Shown here: positions 62,154 to 64,000 of the stretch, piece by piece
Layout: each line of letters begins with the position of its first letter
Numbering within the stretch: the stretch's first letter is position 1
DNA from: Mycolicibacterium arabiense
Lineage (GTDB): Bacteria > Actinomycetota > Actinomycetes > Mycobacteriales > Mycobacteriaceae
Assembly: GCF_010731815.2 (NCBI RefSeq)
Contig: NZ_AP022593.1
Coordinates: 372,001 to 436,000 of the forward strand
Length of the DNA: 64,000 bases
Direction: 5' to 3'
The notes under the pieces: model-generated
What the model saw: the letters and a program-made list of their open reading frames with translations, nothing else
Told to the model about the DNA's origin: nothing
Database searches by the model: none
Made by a program: the position numbers and the translations under genes

Positions 62154-63210
62154 GCCGCTGAAGATAGTCGACCAGGACGTCGGCCATCGCCGGAACGGCT
62201 TGCCGGGCAATGACTTCGTACCCGTGGGTGCTCAGCGTCGGCAGGCACAGCAGGCCCGCCTTGGCCGTCGAGCCGTTGGCCTTGGCGTGCGAGGCATCCG
62301 ATTCGAAGGCCCCCAGAACCGCCGCCTGGGGCGACAGACCCAGCCCGCCGGCCACGTCCACGAGCGCATCGGCGACGTCCTTGTCGTAGGCGCACAGCGC
62401 ATCGCTGTACCCGATGACGGGACCACCGTGCACCGTCGTCCCGTACTCGGGCTCACTCGGGCCGACCTCCAGCGCGATCACGAGATCGCCCGGCAGGGTG
62501 CGGCTGGCATACGAGCCCCCGATCCCGCCCACCTCCTCGTTGGTCGTGAAGACCAGGTAGGCGTCGCGCGCTGGACGCCTGCCCTCTTCGCGGATCGTGC
62601 GCGCGGCGCGTAGCAGCGCCGTGATCGCGGCGCGGTCGTCCATGAAGTAGGACCCCACGTAGTCGCCGAACTCGACCAACGTCCGCTTGGTGCGGTCGAC
62701 GCACACCCGCGTCCCCGGCCTGATCCCCGCGTCGGACAACTCCTCGGGCGTGCGGCCGGTGAAGACGTAGACGTGCAACCAGTCCAACGCCTTGTCGCCC
62801 TGATCGGGCTTGGTCTCCCAGATGCGTTGACTCTCCTTGGTGGTGTGCTCCGACCCGAGGGTCAGCACGCCACACAGGGTGGCCCGGTCGCCGAGCATCG
62901 CCACCGGTCCCAGACCGAAGTTGCCGGGATACATCGTCCCCAGCGGCGTCAGACGCACCGTGCCGTCGTCCTCGATCCGCTTGACGAGCATCGACAGTTC
63001 GTCCAGGTGCGCGGTCACCCGGGTCGCGACGCGACCCCCGCGCTCGACGCCGTGCACGAGCCCTACGAGGTTGCCTGCCTCGTCGATCCACGTCTCGTCG
63101 ACCAGCGGCTCGAGTTCGCGCAGGCACACCCGGCGAACGTCGTCCTCCTGCCCGCAGGGGCCGTAGGTGGACACCAGTTCGGCCAGCAGGTCGAAATCGG
63201 ATTCCTTCAC
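62143..63210 (-). CDS. M42-family metallopeptidase
   Basis: This 355-residue aminopeptidase from GTG 63210 has the M42 metal ligands and catalytic residues: AHLDELSMLV, YFMDDRAAITALL, TNEEVGGIGGS with the catalytic Glu, and VIALEVG. A FGL/endoglucanase-like PA-type domain is inserted in the middle. Members trim amino acids from peptides as large dodecameric shells. GAAGGG lies before the start. It lies 16 bp after the MenC-like gene on the same strand and overlaps the DivIVA-motif gene. Confidence 0.86.
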   Translation of the reverse strand: MKESDFDLLAELVSTYGPCGQEDDVRRVCLRELEPLVDETWIDEAGNLVGLVHGVERGGRVATRVTAHLDELSMLVKRIEDDGTVRLTPLGTMYPGNFGLGPVAMLGDRATLCGVLTLGSEHTTKESQRIWETKPDQGDKALDWLHVYVFTGRTPEELSDAGIRPGTRVCVDRTKRTLVEFGDYVGSYFMDDRAAITALLRAARTIREEGRRPARDAYLVFTTNEEVGGIGGSYASRTLPGDLVIALEVGPSEPEYGTTVHGGPVIGYSDALCAYDKDVADALVDVAGGLGLSPQAAVLGAFESDASHAKANGSTAKAGLLCLPTLSTHGYEVIARQAVPAMADVLVDYLQRRDR

Positions 63211-63226
63211 TCCATCAAACCCTTCG

Positions 63227-64000
63227 TCATTCCAATGCCGTGCGCACCAGCCGCCGCCACCACTCGATCCGCTCCGGGTCGGTGATGGCATAGCGGGCGA
63301 CGAGAGCCGGATCCGGTGCAGGCGGCATCGGGGCCACCGGTAGTCGACCGTCGCGCGGCAGCAGCGAACGGACGGGCGACACGACGTCCCCGGCCAGAAG
63401 CGCGCGCGTTCCCAGTGAGCAGGCGAAGTCGAGCGTGGGCAGTGCACCGGCGAGTGCCACCCCCGCGGCGAGGCCGATGGTCGTCTCGGCGGTCGAGGAC
63501 ACCACGCACGGCAGGTCGATCGTCTCGGCCAGTCGCAGACCGCGGCGCACGCCACCGGCGAGCCCGCACGCCAGCACCGCCACGTCGGCGACCTGCTTCA
63601 GGTCCACGCCTGCCGGGATGCCCGCGGAGATCCTCGCGGCGATGGGCACCGTCACCCGCCGGCGCAGCTCGCCGAGTTCGGCAGGCGTCCGGCACGGCTG
63701 CTCGACGAACTCCAGATCGCCCACCGCGTCGACGAATGCCCCGATCGCGGCCGTCGCCGTGGCCACGTCCCACCTGCCGTCGGCCCGGCAGCGGATCGAC
63801 CCGCCGGCGCCCAGTGCGGCCCGTACCGCCACCAACCGGGCCACGTCCCGATCGATGCCGTCGGCGTCCGACCCGACGACGACCTCGGCCGTCGCGCAGC
63901 CCGACGCCCGCACCAATTCACCGGCGAGCACGTCGTCCACGGCCGGGATCGCCGCCGCGACGGGCACGCGGCCACGGACGGGTTCCGGCCACGCCACCGT
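63227..64000 (-). CDS. MenC-like enolase-superfamily protein, 5' end outside window, key residues missing
   Basis: The frame is open to the right edge, leaving the C-terminal 257 or so residues. It aligns well with mycobacterial o-succinylbenzoate synthase (MenC): PAVDD, FVEQPCRTPAELGELRRRV, ADVAVL, VVSSTAETTIGLAAG and ACSLGT. However, the KxK lysines read EVV (TAEVVVG), the first metal Asp is Arg (RCRADGR), the PIAAD Asp is Arg (PIAARIS), and the VLK lysine is Ala (VLACG). The Glu in VEQP remains. It is therefore probably catalytically dead or has a new role. Confidence 0.75.
   Translation of the reverse strand, partial: TVAWPEPVRGRVPVAAAIPAVDDVLAGELVRASGCATAEVVVGSDADGIDRDVARLVAVRAALGAGGSIRCRADGRWDVATATAAIGAFVDAVGDLEFVEQPCRTPAELGELRRRVTVPIAARISAGIPAGVDLKQVADVAVLACGLAGGVRRGLRLAETIDLPCVVSSTAETTIGLAAGVALAGALPTLDFACSLGTRALLAGDVVSPVRSLLPRDGRLPVAPMPPAPDPALVARYAITDPERIEWWRRLVRTALE

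Overview
The window reads as the chromosome of a fast-growing, soil-type mycobacterium (Mycobacterium/Mycolicibacterium). The grounds are: GC-rich actinobacterial coding with many GTG starts and several leaderless-looking starts; a RipD-type NlpC/P60 protein with a degenerate active site; a DUF4193 protein of the Rv2699c type starting at TTG; a Tpx with the mycobacterial Cys60/80/93 set; a fatty acyl-AMP ligase; a MenC-like protein; and many F420/FMN-type luciferase-like (LLM) enzymes. No rRNA, tRNA, prophage, insertion sequence or CRISPR array was seen. About 74 genes are dense on both strands, one of them a clear pseudogene.

1-9.2 kb: a truncated secreted protein, an SDR with a MmyB-like regulator, coiled-coil and disordered small proteins, a GMC oxidoreductase, an LLM oxidoreductase, SRPBCC and YceI proteins, a TetR regulator divergent from an unknown gene, and a DUF6461 pseudogene. 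9.2-17 kb: a cupin behind two operator-like palindromes, a methyltransferase divergent from a metallo-hydrolase, a second methyltransferase, an AI-2E family transporter, an FKBP lipoprotein, and an LLM enzyme coupled to a TreS-like GH13 enzyme. 17-31 kb: a membrane GGDEF-EAL protein, a tiny DUF2256 gene, a ParD-like/zeta toxin pair, a sugar transporter, a second WCPGDP-motif secreted protein, a ThrE-type exporter, nei, an ArsR-VOC operon, an S4 protein, small acidic proteins, a thioredoxin-reductase-like enzyme and an EVE protein.

31-46 kb: an esterase, an APC permease, an NTF2-like protein, a PPOX protein, NDH-2, a spore-photoproduct-lyase-like radical SAM protein, GlcG-like and SDR proteins, then a quinone oxidoreductase and GATase1-AraC regulator bracketed by two inverted copies of a 60-bp palindromic repeat. 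An NYN protein and an AraC-VOC-UvrA-like resistance cassette follow, then an ankyrin protein and another reductase. 46-57 kb: an adenylating enzyme-methyltransferase-TenA-like cluster, a 1,394-residue hybrid kinase/phosphatase coupled to a STAS protein, and a three-enzyme sulfur-scavenging set. 57-64 kb: FAAL, tpx, ripD, a canonical TenA, DUF4193, a protein made of two DivIVA motifs, an M42 peptidase, and a MenC-like protein that seems to lack its catalytic residues and runs off the right edge.

Functional themes are flavin/F420 redox chemistry, small-molecule detoxification (VOC, UvrA-like, MBL, SDR), sulfur acquisition and stress signalling. The most unusual points are the paired 60-bp repeats, the MenC-like protein without catalytic residues, the paired WCPGDP secreted proteins, an operator-like motif shared by two loci, and the large partner-switching kinase. 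I saw no clear previously undescribed defence or mobile system.
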